Source: CAYLLE01 sp964384485
GTDB lineage: Bacteria > Spirochaetota > Spirochaetia > CAYLLE01
Assembly (NCBI GenBank): GCA_964384485.1
Contig: CAYLLE010000003.1
Span: 14,323-78,322 of the forward strand
Direction of reading: 5' to 3'
Length of the DNA: 64,000 nt
Shown: positions 1 through 9,547 of the stretch, piece by piece
Layout of the letters: the number at the start of each line of letters is the position of its first letter
Numbering within the stretch: the stretch's first letter is position 1
The notes under the pieces: model-generated
The model's input: the letters and a program-made list of their open reading frames with translations, nothing else
Databases searched by the model: none
What the model was told of the DNA's origin: nothing
Translations under genes and position numbers: made by a program

Positions 1-2
1 TT

Positions 3-1157
3 GCCTTTTTGGCCGTAATCACGGCAGTCCCGGGCGTATCGTATGCCCTATGGGTTCCGGCCTTTATCGTCTTTACGATATATGCCGCCGGAGGCTACTC
101 CATCTTTTCCGAAGCAAAACCGGTCCGGAATATCGGCGTCTTTATCGGTTCCCTGTTCCTTTTAGGGTTCGTTTTTCTCGGCTTCTTTCATTACTTAAAG
201 GATGATATGTACCGGGAAATTAAAACAGCAGCCGCGGCGGTTTTAGCGGCGGGACTTCCCGCGCTTCATTACAGCGCGAAATCATTTTTACTCAAAACGA
301 GCCGGAATTATATCATCAGACTTCCTGATTATATGGAAGAGGCGGGAACCGAGCTGAAACGGCATATCATACAGACCGGATACCCGGCCCGGATAGTTAG
401 AGATGCTGATAATACGTCTGAGCTCACAATGAAGGTAATTTCAAGGACCCGGGAATTCGACCGGGGATACGATCCGATGGTATTCTCCGATAAGGTTCTT
501 AAAGTCATTCCTCCGGCACTTTGGAAATACTACGAAGAACATACCGATTGGAAATCGTATTCATTCAAGCTCTACGATCCGGTAAAGCGGTGTGCCGATA
601 TTATTATAGCCGGGATCCTCTTCATTCTCTCTCTCCCGCTCCAGGCAGCCGCCGGGGCAGGGATCCTGATCGCAGACGGCGGTCCGGTGCTCTTTAAACA
701 GCAGCGTGTCGGCAGATTCGGAATACCCTTCACTCTTGTGAAATTCAGGACATTGAAAAAGGCGGACAAGAGGAATTCAAGCGAAAATCCAAATGACGGC
801 ATAGAGAACAGGATTTTTGCCTTTGGATCTTTCCTCCGCAGAACCCGACTGGATGAACTGCCCCAGCTCCTGAATATTATTAAAGGCGATATGAGCCTAG
901 TGGGACCGAGACCGGAGATGGAATTTTTCCACGAAAAATGGAGCAGACTCATTCCGCTCTACGACAAACGGCTGCTTATTAAACCGGGACTTACCGGCTG
1001 GGCGCAGGTCCGCTTTCCCCACACCACAACCGAACAGGATTACCGGGACAAGACAGCGCATGACCTGTGGTACCTTAAAAACAGAGGTGTTTTCACCGAT
1101 TTAAAGATTGTTCTCCGGACTGCCGGGGTGATGATGCTGGCTCAGGGCTCACGGTAA
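3..1157 (+). CDS. Undecaprenyl-phosphate sugar transferase, 5'-truncated by the window
   Basis: Initiating glycosyltransferase that would load a sugar phosphate onto a polyprenyl-phosphate carrier at the inner membrane for exopolysaccharide or O-antigen synthesis. The reading frame is open to the window edge (TTG at 9 is only the first possible start seen), so the N-terminus is probably missing. What remains has hydrophobic N-terminal segments, a soluble middle part, a further membrane anchor (KRCADIIIAGILF), and the conserved bacterial sugar transferase domain over the last ~185 residues, with the motifs KFRTL, RRTRLDELPQL, GDMSLVGPRPE and KPGLTGWAQV. These motifs make the family assignment firm. 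The sugar donor cannot be told. The stop codon lies inside the direct repeat of a short mobile element. Confidence 0.9.
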   Translation, partial: AFLAVITAVPGVSYALWVPAFIVFTIYAAGGYSIFSEAKPVRNIGVFIGSLFLLGFVFLGFFHYLKDDMYREIKTAAAAVLAAGLPALHYSAKSFLLKTSRNYIIRLPDYMEEAGTELKRHIIQTGYPARIVRDADNTSELTMKVISRTREFDRGYDPMVFSDKVLKVIPPALWKYYEEHTDWKSYSFKLYDPVKRCADIIIAGILFILSLPLQAAAGAGILIADGGPVLFKQQRVGRFGIPFTLVKFRTLKKADKRNSSENPNDGIENRIFAFGSFLRRTRLDELPQLLNIIKGDMSLVGPRPEMEFFHEKWSRLIPLYDKRLLIKPGLTGWAQVRFPHTTTEQDYRDKTAHDLWYLKNRGVFTDLKIVLRTAGVMMLAQGSR

Positions 1158-1158
1158 C

Positions 1159-1195
1159 CAGCAATTCCCGTTGATGCCGATTCATGTAATTGCTG
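1159..1195. mobile_element. 37-bp MITE-like element with 9-bp target duplication
   Basis: Starts with CAGCAATT and ends with AATTGCTG (inverted ends) and is flanked by perfect 9-bp direct repeats CACGGTAAC at 1150-1158 and 1196-1204. The left repeat contains the stop codon of the sugar transferase. The interior GATGCCGATTCATGTAA is shared with the element at 17822. It lies between convergent genes. Confidence 0.7.
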
Positions 1196-1214
1196 CACGG
1201 TAACAGAGAAGCTG

Positions 1215-2300
1215 CTACACAGGATCAATCGCTCCCTGGGTGTACCCGATCACGGTAACGGCAACATACGCGAGAAGTAAAAGAACCCCGTATGGACGCT
1301 TCAGCCGGTCCTTGGACGTTGCAATCCCAAGTCTGGCAATGAGCAGTATAAAAATCATTGCCGGAAAAAGGATAATGAAGAAGTTCGGCGGTACCATTAA
1401 TCCGCCCTTTGTAACGGCAGTAGCTGTTCCGGCGACAAACAGCACATTCAGAATGTCCGCGCCGATCACATTGCCCAGCGCGAGTTCACCGTGCCCCTTC
1501 TTGATGCTTGTTAACGTTGTAACCAATTCGGGAAGCGATGTTCCGAACGCGACAAGGGTAGCTCCGATTATACTTTGGGGTATACTCAGTTTTACCGCGG
1601 TAACCTGTACGGCAGGGATTACTATACGGGAGGAAACCACAACCATCAACACCCCGAGCACCAGTTTTAATATGATGATAAGGGGCGGACGGTTTTCCTC
1701 AGTACCGATGACTACATCGAATTCGTACACCCCGGTTTTGGTTTTCTTAATGGAATAGTAGATATACGCCGCTAAAAGGGCAATAAAAATAAAACCTACA
1801 AACTGGGGAACCCGTCCTCCGGATGTAAAAATCCCGCCGATGTTTGTATAGGGAATACTAACCGCCACAAGGAGCAGAGCTGATCCGATCTTGATCCAGC
1901 CCTGTTTGTTTACCAGCTTTTTGACTATAGGAAGAGGGGATATCACCGTCCCTAATCCGAGTATAAGACCGGTGTTACAGATAATGGATCCTACCGCGTT
2001 TCCCATCGCGAGACCGGGATCGCCGGTTACAGCGGCGAACACCGAAACCGCGGCCTCGGGCAGGGTTGTCCCGATACTGACAATTGTTGCACCGATCAGC
2101 ATCTTGGGAACGCCCCATTTGGCGGAAAGGCTGACCGCTTCATCCACTAAAATATCAGCCCCTTTTCCGAGCACAAAAATAAAAACCGCAATTACACCGA
2201 TAAGCCCGATAATGGGAAAAGTATTGAATGTTTCTAACAGTAACTGTTCCATGATTGGATGTGAGCTTACTAAATGATCTAGAAAATATCCATAGGACAC
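1215..2300 (-). CDS. Calcium/sodium antiporter, CaCA family (YrbG-like)
   Basis: Integral membrane cation exchanger of about 10-11 helices. The two hallmark alpha repeats are present in inverted halves: GATIVSIGTTLPEAAVS followed by GNAVGSIICNTGLILG, and GATLVAFGTSLPELVTT followed by GNVIGADILNVLF. The Glu in each G-T-T/S-L-P-E motif is the ion ligand in the family. Length (about 345-361 aa) is normal. The start is uncertain: a GTG at 2300 gives 361 aa, an ATG at 2252 gives a 16-residue shorter protein that begins closer to the first helix, and neither has a good Shine-Dalgarno. The gene stands alone, convergent with the sugar transferase. Transport of Ca2+ against Na+ or K+ is inferred from the family. 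Confidence 0.88.
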   Translation of the reverse strand: MSYGYFLDHLVSSHPIMEQLLLETFNTFPIIGLIGVIAVFIFVLGKGADILVDEAVSLSAKWGVPKMLIGATIVSIGTTLPEAAVSVFAAVTGDPGLAMGNAVGSIICNTGLILGLGTVISPLPIVKKLVNKQGWIKIGSALLLVAVSIPYTNIGGIFTSGGRVPQFVGFIFIALLAAYIYYSIKKTKTGVYEFDVVIGTEENRPPLIIILKLVLGVLMVVVSSRIVIPAVQVTAVKLSIPQSIIGATLVAFGTSLPELVTTLTSIKKGHGELALGNVIGADILNVLFVAGTATAVTKGGLMVPPNFFIILFPAMIFILLIARLGIATSKDRLKRPYGVLLLLAYVAVTVIGYTQGAIDPV

Positions 2301-2301
2301 A

Positions 2302-3595
2302 CAGAAACTATTTTGCCAAATACGGGCTGAGCAACTGACCGAGACCGGTTCTTTTATCTGTCCCGAGATCTCTTGTGCGTGGAAATCGGCATTGGAGCAA
2401 AGATATATTCTTTCTTTCTTTATCTATCCTGTCTCAGGCTCGGATTCAATTTATCTCTACGGTTTGGATGTTACCTCTCAGAAGTATTATCAGGAACAGC
2501 TTAAATGCCAGGCGTATCACGATGCCTTAACAGGACTTCCCAACAGGCAGCTGTTCAAAGACCGGCTTAACATGGTCATAGCTTCCGGATCAAGACGGGA
2601 CATCAATGCGGCACTTCTTCTTTTCATGAAGCTGAGGATTCAATGGAATTCGCCCGGAAACTCATCGATACCTTTGCTTTACCATTCAAGCTCAATAACA
2701 ATGTCATTTATACTACCTTAAGTATCGGAATTACCGTTTTTCCCGATGATGCCCTTGATCTGATCCGGAACGCCGGCATGGCCCTATACCGGGCTAAACA
2801 GGCTGGAAAAAACACCTATTACCCGTATACCTCTGCTCTTATGGAAGCGGCGGTGTGGCGGTTGCCCGGGAAGAGTTCTAGGTGTATTACCAGCCGAAAC
2901 TAAATATAAAAGAAAATAAAATTTCCGGCGCGGAGGCCCTGATCCGGTGGAACCGTCCGGACGGCACCGCTGTCGCTCCGGGTGTTTTTATACCTCTGGC
3001 CGAATCAAACGGATTGATCTATCCGATCGGAGAATGGGTAATGCGTCGAGCGTGCACCGACGCGCTGGAATGGATTAAAGAAGAACATGATTTATCTCTG
3101 GCGGTAAACCTTTCGGGGAAACAGTTCTACTGGGAAGAGATAATCGACGATATCGAAGCGGTTCTATCCGAGACAGGATTCCCGCCGGCGAACTTGAATC
3201 TGGAAATTACAGAAAACGCGGTCATCACCGACACCGAAAGAGCCATAGCTATCATGAAAGAATTAAGCCGGAAGGGCATTCAGTATTCCCTGGATGATTT
3301 CGGGACCGGATATTCATCTCTCAGTTACTTGAAAAAATTTCCCCTATCGGTCATAAAGGTGTATAAATCTTTTATTTAAGGAATTCCTGACGACCCGGAT
3401 GATGTCTCCATTTCCCAAGCGGTTATCGCTCTAGGAAAAAGCCTGAATCTTGTCATCGTCGCTGAAGGTGTATAGAACGGGAGTCAGCAGGATTTTCTTG
3501 AGAACCAGGGGTGCCATGAAATCCAGGGATATTACATCGGAAAACCGATGAATTCGGAAGATTTCACCCGTTTTCTCAAGTCAGGGCGGTACAGA
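2302..3595 (+). pseudogene. Decayed PAS-GGDEF-EAL c-di-GMP enzyme
   Basis: Three frames together spell a former PAS/GGDEF/EAL protein. Frame one (to about 2625) ends a PAS domain (LYGLDVTS) and begins a GGDEF domain (AYHDALTGLPNRQLFKDRL). An internal loss near 2625-2645 removes about 60 residues including the GGDEF active site. A second frame resumes at SIGITVFPDD and RAKQAGKNTYY. A third frame from 2882 carries EAL pieces (YYQPKLNI, AEALIRW, LEITENAVI, DDFGTGYSSL). In-frame stops then occur at TAA 3377-3379 and TAG 3473-3475, where VAEGV-E-N would be expected, and EAL homology continues as QGCHEIQGYYIGKPM. At least two frameshifts, one deletion and two nonsense codons rule out a functional product. 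The 5' limit is unclear. Confidence 0.85.
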
Positions 3596-3608
3596 GTAGG
3601 AGGAAGGA

Positions 3609-5639
3609 ATGAAAAGCGAACTAAGATATAGACAGATCCATCTGGATTTTCACACATCGGAGCATATCGAGAATGTCGGTTCAGATTTTGATCCCGATCA
3701 GTTCGCCGGCACTCTTGAGGAGGGAAACGTTGATTCGGTGACACTCTTCGCCAGGGGACACCACGGCTGGGCGTACTACCCGAGCAAGATAGCGGCACCG
3801 CATCCGAACTTAAAACGTCCCGACTTACTCGGGGACATGATCGAAGCGTGCAGGAAACGGGACATAAATACACCGGTCTACATCACCGTACAATGGGACG
3901 AACGGACCGCCCGGGAGCATCCGGAGTGGCGGGTCATTAAGGCGGAAGGGAAACGGGGTACCGAAGACATGGACCAATTCCAGGCTGTTTGGCACACCAT
4001 CTGCCTGAATAACCCGGAATATCTTGACTACATATCCGCGCAGGCACTGGAAATTATGGATTTATACAATCCCTCAGGATTTTTCTTTGACATCCTAACT
4101 CCCTGGCAGTGTGTTTGTCCCAAGTGTCTTCAATCCATGAACGAAAAAGGTCTAGATCCTGAAAAGCGTCAGGATCGGCTTATGAACGACAGGGACATAA
4201 TCATGAACTACTACCGCCGGATTACCGGAGCGGTTTGGGATAAAGATTCCGATATGCGGGTCTTTCACAACAGCGGTCACGTCTACCGGGGTGAACGGGA
4301 CCGGTGGGAATTTTTCAGCCATTTGGAACTGGAATCCCTGCCCACCGGCGGATGGGGGTACAGTCATTTCCCCATTTCCGCCCGTTATACAGCCACCCTG
4401 GGTATGGAATTCCTTGGAATGACGGGGAAGTTCCACCGAAGCTGGGGTGAGTTCGGCGGGTTCAAGACTCCGGCTGCCTTGGAGTTCGAATGCGCCCTGA
4501 TGTCCGCCATGGGAGCGAGGTGCAGCATCGGCGACCAGCTCCATCCTTCCGGCTGGATGGACCCTGAAACATACCGGATCATAAAACCCGCATATGAAAG
4601 AGTAGAGAAACTTGAGGAACATATAAAAGGTGCCGTGAACGAATCGGAAATCGGACTGATATCATCGGAAGCACACGGTACCTATTTCGGTAATTATTAT
4701 CAGGACCGGAACAACCGTCATGATGAAGGCGCGGTGCGGATGCTCCTGGAAACCCAGACCATGTTCGATATTCTCGACATGGAAGCCGATTTTTCCCGGT
4801 ACCGGCTGCTCATCCTCCCCGACACGGTTACACTGGACGAGACCCTGACGGCAAAGTTTCAAGCCTACCTCGATAACGGGGGCAGGCTGATTTTATCCGG
4901 AGCATCCGGGATGAATACGGAATGTTCCGCCTTTACCCTAGATACCGGTGGGGAAGTAAAAAACGAAAACGGCACCTCCCGGTCGCCCTACTCACCGGAT
5001 TACCTTTATCTTGGAAGCCAGGCAAAAACGTTCGATCCCGGGCTCCTTTCATCTCCCTTCGTTATCTACGATCCGGCATATACGGTAAAGGCGGCGGACG
5101 GTGAAGTTATCGGACGCACCCGGCTGCCCTACTTCAACCGCTCCTGGAAACATTTTTGTTCCCATGCCCACGCGCCGTTCCGGACGGAGGATAACAGCAT
5201 GTACGACGGGATCATCGCTAAGGGCAGCATCATCTATTTCTCCCATCCTGTTTTCCTTTCCTATTTCCGGACCGGACAGCCTCTTTTGAAATATCTCTTC
5301 CGGGGAGCGTTAAACAGACTGCTCCCGGATAGGCAGGTAACGGTTGAAACTCCGTCTTCGGGTATCATCAGTTTAACCCGGAAAAAAAATAAGCTCCAGC
5401 TGCACCTTCTTTACGGTAAACCTGAGTACCGGGGCAGGGAGCATGGGGTGGAAGTACTCGAAGATACCGTTCCGTTAAAGGACGTAAAGTGCAGCATCAG
5501 AAGCGGCACGGCCCCGCGGAATATACGCGGGGTAATGCTCGAACAGGATATCCCGTTTGAATATAACAAAGGCAGGATCGATTTCACCGTTCCGGAAGTG
5601 AAAATTCACGAGCTCATAACGCTGGATTTCGGAGAGTAA
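3609..5639 (+). CDS. Glycoside hydrolase-like protein, GHL6 / beta-galactosidase trimerisation type
   Basis: A 676-aa cytoplasmic protein (no signal peptide) preceded by a strong Shine-Dalgarno (AGGAGGAAGGA). The N-terminal ~330 residues resemble the hypothetical glycosyl hydrolase 6 TIM barrel: VDSVTLFARGHHGWAYYPSK, VYITVQWDERT, and the SGFFFDIL...CVCPKC signature. The middle (about 350-430) looks like the class-I glutaminase-like trimerisation domain of GH42 enzymes (LLILPDTVTLDE, LDNGGRLILSGASG), and the C-terminus like a small beta domain. Substrate is unknown; related proteins are annotated loosely as fucosidase or beta-galactosidase. Its end overlaps the convergent response-regulator gene by 34 bp. 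It follows the decayed EAL gene and is probably expressed alone. Confidence 0.75.
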   Translation: MKSELRYRQIHLDFHTSEHIENVGSDFDPDQFAGTLEEGNVDSVTLFARGHHGWAYYPSKIAAPHPNLKRPDLLGDMIEACRKRDINTPVYITVQWDERTAREHPEWRVIKAEGKRGTEDMDQFQAVWHTICLNNPEYLDYISAQALEIMDLYNPSGFFFDILTPWQCVCPKCLQSMNEKGLDPEKRQDRLMNDRDIIMNYYRRITGAVWDKDSDMRVFHNSGHVYRGERDRWEFFSHLELESLPTGGWGYSHFPISARYTATLGMEFLGMTGKFHRSWGEFGGFKTPAALEFECALMSAMGARCSIGDQLHPSGWMDPETYRIIKPAYERVEKLEEHIKGAVNESEIGLISSEAHGTYFGNYYQDRNNRHDEGAVRMLLETQTMFDILDMEADFSRYRLLILPDTVTLDETLTAKFQAYLDNGGRLILSGASGMNTECSAFTLDTGGEVKNENGTSRSPYSPDYLYLGSQAKTFDPGLLSSPFVIYDPAYTVKAADGEVIGRTRLPYFNRSWKHFCSHAHAPFRTEDNSMYDGIIAKGSIIYFSHPVFLSYFRTGQPLLKYLFRGALNRLLPDRQVTVETPSSGIISLTRKKNKLQLHLLYGKPEYRGREHGVEVLEDTVPLKDVKCSIRSGTAPRNIRGVMLEQDIPFEYNKGRIDFTVPEVKIHELITLDFGE

Positions 5640-6073
5640 TCGAGAGAAAGCCGGCTTTTCCGATACGCAGCAATCAGTTCCCGGTGGGTCTGAGCCCTGA
5701 TAATCTTTGTCAGGAGAATCTCTTCGTCCACCGGTTTTTTTACTAAATCAAAAATTATTCCTTCCCGGACATGTTTGATCACATTTCCGGTGCCGCCGGT
5801 ATGAACCGATATTACAAGAGGATCAGCGGCCGGATCGCTGCGCTTCAGCTGGTAAACCCAATCAAGATCGTCTTCCCACGAGTAAAAATCATATAAAAGC
5901 AGAGCAGGTGCTTTACGGGTAACAATCCGTTTTACCCCTCCCAGAGAGGAACACCGCAGCACCTCTTCTATTCCGAGAATTTTTAGCGTGGCATAGAGGC
6001 TGAACATGTACGCGTCATCGTCACCGGCAAGGAGAATAGACATTTTTTTGTGTCTGTCATTTTTTTTCAGCAA
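5606..6073 (-). CDS. Single-domain response regulator (receiver)
   Basis: A 155-aa receiver-only protein, last gene of the chemosensory operon. The acidic pocket (GDDD, residues 17-20), phospho-acceptor Asp62 (LLLYDFY) and conserved Lys (DLVKKPVDE) are present, so phosphotransfer from the upstream CheA is plausible, although the loop after Asp62 is longer and more acidic than in CheY. The TTG at 6073 is preceded by GGGAGG at good spacing and overlaps the end of the HD-GYP gene by 17 bp; an ATG at 6043 begins directly at the domain but has no ribosome-binding site. With no effector domain it could be a CheY-like output or a phosphate sink. The 3' end overlaps the convergent glycosidase gene. 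Confidence 0.8.
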   Translation of the reverse strand: MLKKNDRHKKMSILLAGDDDAYMFSLYATLKILGIEEVLRCSSLGGVKRIVTRKAPALLLYDFYSWEDDLDWVYQLKRSDPAADPLVISVHTGGTGNVIKHVREGIIFDLVKKPVDEEILLTKIIRAQTHRELIAAYRKSRLSLDYSPKSSVMSS

Positions 6074-7451
6074 TGCCCACTGCCTCCCGGTACGGGTACT
6101 TTTTCTTTGATACTTCCGACAATATCCTGACAGCTTCGGGACAGAACTGAGAACCCGCGGCTTTTTCTATGACCTTCATGGCGTCTCCGTGTTTCTTCCC
6201 CCTGCGGTAAGGCCGGTCGCTTGTTAAGGCATCATACGCGTCGGCTACGGAGAGGAGGCGGGAGCAGAACGGTATGTCCTCTCCCCCAATACCGTCGGGA
6301 TATCCCTTGCCGTCAAACCGCTCATGATGATGACGGATTATATTCGCGGAATTCCTTAGACTCGGTACGGAGGAAATTATCTTTTCACCGAGAAGCGGAT
6401 GTTTCTTGATCTCCTCAAACTCTTCATCAGAAAGGGGACCGGCTTTGAGCAGTATCTGATCGGGAATTCCGATCTTTCCGATATCGTGGAGTTCACCGCT
6501 TATCCGATACAGATCAATTTCTTTACGGTCCAAGCCCAGGTAATCCCCGAATGAAACCATAATGGCGGAAACATTCCGGGAGTGACCCCGGGTGTACGGA
6601 TCTTTCGCTTCCAACGCGGAGACCAGGCTCGCGATAATCCCGATAAAGGTGCGCTGTTCTTTCGTCAGCATTTCCCGTTCTTTCAGCAGAATAAGATAGT
6701 TGTCCGAAAGTATCCGTTCGATCATGCTCACTAGGTAATCACCGTCAAAGGGCTTCAGGATGTAGCCGGCACATCCCAGATTTATCATCCGTTTCATTCT
6801 TCCATGGCCGAAGGTACCGCTCATGACTATAAACGGAACAGTCCGCAGCTTGTCTTTTTTTAGTACCTCCCGGTAGAATCTCAGTCCGTCCATATTCGGC
6901 ATTTCAATATCGCTCAGAATCAAATGGACTTTATTGATGTCCAGGACCATAAGGGCTTCGAGACCGTCGGAGGCAGTAATAACCTGGAAACCGGCCGCGC
7001 CGAGGATTCGGAAAATAAGCTGCCGGGCCGGTTTGGAATCATCCACCACCAGGACCGTCTGTCCCCGCTTGAAGTGGTAATTCTGAAGCAGTTCCAGCAC
7101 CTGTTCGGTAAGCCGGCTGCGGACCTCCTTCCGGGGAATATAGGCGGACGCTCCCTCCGCGAAAACAGCGTCAATTTCCTCTTCCCGATCAAAGTCCGAA
7201 ATAATGATAAGAGGCGTACCGGGGTTCAATGACGATTCCCGGAGACGACGGCAGACTCCCTCTATATCTTTGTCCCTGTCCTGATCCAGAATAAAGAGGG
7301 AATACCTTTCCGCTCCCGCGGCTTTTACGGCATCGGCAGGAACGTGATGCAATGTCAACGAAGCTTTTACAGGAGCTAGGAAGGCAGCATACTTACTGCA
7401 CCGGTCCTTATCCGGGGTCACCATCAGAATACTCACCGGTTCCCGGCTCAT
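6057..7451 (-). CDS. REC-REC-HD-GYP response regulator (c-di-GMP phosphodiesterase)
   Basis: Domains in order: a degenerate receiver (residues ~6-125, acidic pair lost, Asp56 kept), a canonical receiver (~133-250, Asp137/138, phospho-acceptor Asp181 in LSDIEMPNMDG, Lys233), then an HD-GYP domain (~265-445) with HDIGK at 322-326 and HHHERFDGKGYPDG at 374-387. The metal-binding and GYP residues are intact, so hydrolysis of cyclic-di-GMP is expected from the family. The start overlaps the CheA stop by 4 bp (ATGA), implying translational coupling and that CheA is the phosphodonor. This makes c-di-GMP turnover the probable output of the pathway. The first receiver may be a non-phosphorylated dimerisation or docking module. 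Confidence 0.92.
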   Translation of the reverse strand: MSREPVSILMVTPDKDRCSKYAAFLAPVKASLTLHHVPADAVKAAGAERYSLFILDQDRDKDIEGVCRRLRESSLNPGTPLIIISDFDREEEIDAVFAEGASAYIPRKEVRSRLTEQVLELLQNYHFKRGQTVLVVDDSKPARQLIFRILGAAGFQVITASDGLEALMVLDINKVHLILSDIEMPNMDGLRFYREVLKKDKLRTVPFIVMSGTFGHGRMKRMINLGCAGYILKPFDGDYLVSMIERILSDNYLILLKEREMLTKEQRTFIGIIASLVSALEAKDPYTRGHSRNVSAIMVSFGDYLGLDRKEIDLYRISGELHDIGKIGIPDQILLKAGPLSDEEFEEIKKHPLLGEKIISSVPSLRNSANIIRHHHERFDGKGYPDGIGGEDIPFCSRLLSVADAYDALTSDRPYRRGKKHGDAMKVIEKAAGSQFCPEAVRILSEVSKKKYPYREAVGIAEKK

Positions 7452-9544
7452 GACACCTCCATCGCGTATTCCAGCCCTTCTCCAATCTTATTGACGTCCA
7501 GGATCAACGCCACCGAACCATCTCCGAGAATAGTCGATCCCGAAAACTCAGGTACCGACTGGAATCCTGAATCCATGGACTTGATGACGGTCTGATATTG
7601 TCCGACAATCTCATCAACCACAAAAACCATCCGTTTATCCCGGGAGATAATGACAACTGCGTTCTGCAGCTTCGGGTGATGCCCCGGAATCTCCAGTAAT
7701 TTTCGCAGATTGATATACGGAACCGGATCACCGTGCAGGGAGGCTACGGTTGTAAGTTCTCCGGGTTTGGGTATCTGTTCCCGGTGGATAAAGCATTCGT
7801 CCACGGATTGAAGATTGATAACATACTTTTCATTCCCCAGCCGAATCAGAAGACAGTCGATTATGGCCAGGGTAAGGGGTATCCTCAAAGTAAAAACCGT
7901 TCCCTTTCCTTCCTCGGATTCTACAGAAACTGAAGCAGAGATCGATTCGAGATTCCGTTTGACCACATCTAGCCCCACCCCTCGGCCGGAAATGGAAGTG
8001 GTTTTTTCCGCGGTGGAAAATCCGGGAGCGAAGATCAGCGCTCGGATCTGGTCGTCCGAGAGAACTTCGTGTTCCGTAACGATACCTTTTTCGACAGCCC
8101 TTCTGCGGATGCTTTCTTTCACCAGTCCCTTACCGTCATCAGAGACAGTAATCAGGACCGACGCTCCTTCGTACTTTGCCCCGATACTGACCTTGCCCTT
8201 CTCGGGTTTCCCGTTTTTCTTTCTCGTTTCAGGATCTTCCAACCCGTGGTCGATGCTGTTCCGTATAATATGAACCAGAGGATCCTGCAGCATCTCGATA
8301 ACGTTTTTATCGAGTTCTGTATCGGCCCCGGTTATTCCCAGGTCCACAGGCTTTTTAAGTTCGTTCGAAAGGTCCCGGACCAGCCGGTTATACCCGTTAA
8401 AAAGCTCAGTCAGGGGAACCAGACGGATATTCATGGCGCTTTCCCGCATCCTCACGGTGAGCATCTCCAGGTTTTCCCCGATATTGCTCAATTCCGCGTC
8501 TTCGGCGCTGGTAATCTTCTGACTCAGCCTTGTCTGGACAGTCACCAGCTCTCCCACCAGATTAACCAGTTCATCGAGCTTTTCGTTTCTCACTCTGATG
8601 GTTGAGGCGGATTTTGCTTTCTTCCTTCGGTTTTCCCGGATGTAATTCTGCTCCTCCAGGGCGGACTCCAGCTCCTCTCCTGATATCAAGCCCTCTTCCA
8701 CCGCGATACCGCCGAGCAGTTTCTTTTCATCCAGGAGTTTATTCAGATCCCCCGCGGTAATGTCGCCCCGGTCGAGAAGAATCTCCCCGATTCTTTTGTA
8801 ATCCTCCCCGGTATTAATACGCTCCTTATCATCAATAATATCGATATTTATAAAAGATTGATCCTCAACAAAAATAAAGACATCTTTTACCGCGTTTATT
8901 CCGGCAGAAGTAGTTAGGATAACCGTCCATTTTACGTAACAGCTGTCGGCAGATATTTGATCCAGGGGCGGTACCTCCAGGGTCTGTGCCGCGCAGAGCA
9001 TTTCTCCGAGACCGCTCAGCTCCTCCAGAATCATGGACGGACGGCCCCCCCGGGAAAAGATATCCATAGAGGGTTTAAATGTAATTCGGTAAGTAACTTC
9101 CGAGTCTGCCTGCTCAGACTCGCCGGGAGATTGCTCAGAACCTTCCGGCGGTTTCTTTTCACCTTGAGAGAGAAAGAAAGAAATTTGTTCTTTCAGGGAT
9201 TCATCCGGCTCCGGCTCGCAGCCGTCCTCCCGGAGACAAGTTATAAGCCCTAAAATATGATCTCTCGCCTTTAGTGTAAGGTCTATCAATTGGCGGGTGA
9301 CCGGCAGCTCTCCCAGCCGGATGAGATCAAAAAGATTCTCGAACTCATGAGTAAATGCTGATATCTGGGAAAAACCAAACATGCCGGCGGAACCCTTTAT
9401 CGTGTGCAGATTCCGGAAGACATTGTTCACCAACTCCATGTTCTCGGAATCGCCTTCCAGCTCCACCAGCATCGATTCGATATTGTCCAGCATCTCCATG
9501 GATTCTTCAAAAAATAGTTCAATTCCTTTTTCACTTTGCAGCAT
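7448..9544 (-). CDS. cheA: Chemotaxis-type histidine kinase CheA
   Basis: A 698-aa CheA. P1/Hpt at the N-terminus carries the phosphorylated His47 (NLHTIKGSAGMFGF). A region around 140-240 may serve as P2, and ~250-310 holds two short LGG/GEIL-type repeats. The dimerisation domain follows (LDELVNLVGELVTVQTRL), then the CheA HATPase with HIIRNSIDHGLEDPE, DDGKG and GRGVGLDVVK, and a C-terminal CheW-like domain (~545-690). ATG 9544 has GGAG upstream. It lies 3 nt after the STAS gene and 4 bp into the HD-GYP gene. No cheW, cheR or cheB is visible in the cluster, so coupling proteins would have to be encoded elsewhere or be dispensable. Confidence 0.95.
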   Translation of the reverse strand: MLQSEKGIELFFEESMEMLDNIESMLVELEGDSENMELVNNVFRNLHTIKGSAGMFGFSQISAFTHEFENLFDLIRLGELPVTRQLIDLTLKARDHILGLITCLREDGCEPEPDESLKEQISFFLSQGEKKPPEGSEQSPGESEQADSEVTYRITFKPSMDIFSRGGRPSMILEELSGLGEMLCAAQTLEVPPLDQISADSCYVKWTVILTTSAGINAVKDVFIFVEDQSFINIDIIDDKERINTGEDYKRIGEILLDRGDITAGDLNKLLDEKKLLGGIAVEEGLISGEELESALEEQNYIRENRRKKAKSASTIRVRNEKLDELVNLVGELVTVQTRLSQKITSAEDAELSNIGENLEMLTVRMRESAMNIRLVPLTELFNGYNRLVRDLSNELKKPVDLGITGADTELDKNVIEMLQDPLVHIIRNSIDHGLEDPETRKKNGKPEKGKVSIGAKYEGASVLITVSDDGKGLVKESIRRRAVEKGIVTEHEVLSDDQIRALIFAPGFSTAEKTTSISGRGVGLDVVKRNLESISASVSVESEEGKGTVFTLRIPLTLAIIDCLLIRLGNEKYVINLQSVDECFIHREQIPKPGELTTVASLHGDPVPYINLRKLLEIPGHHPKLQNAVVIISRDKRMVFVVDEIVGQYQTVIKSMDSGFQSVPEFSGSTILGDGSVALILDVNKIGEGLEYAMEVS

Positions 9545-9547
9545 ACA

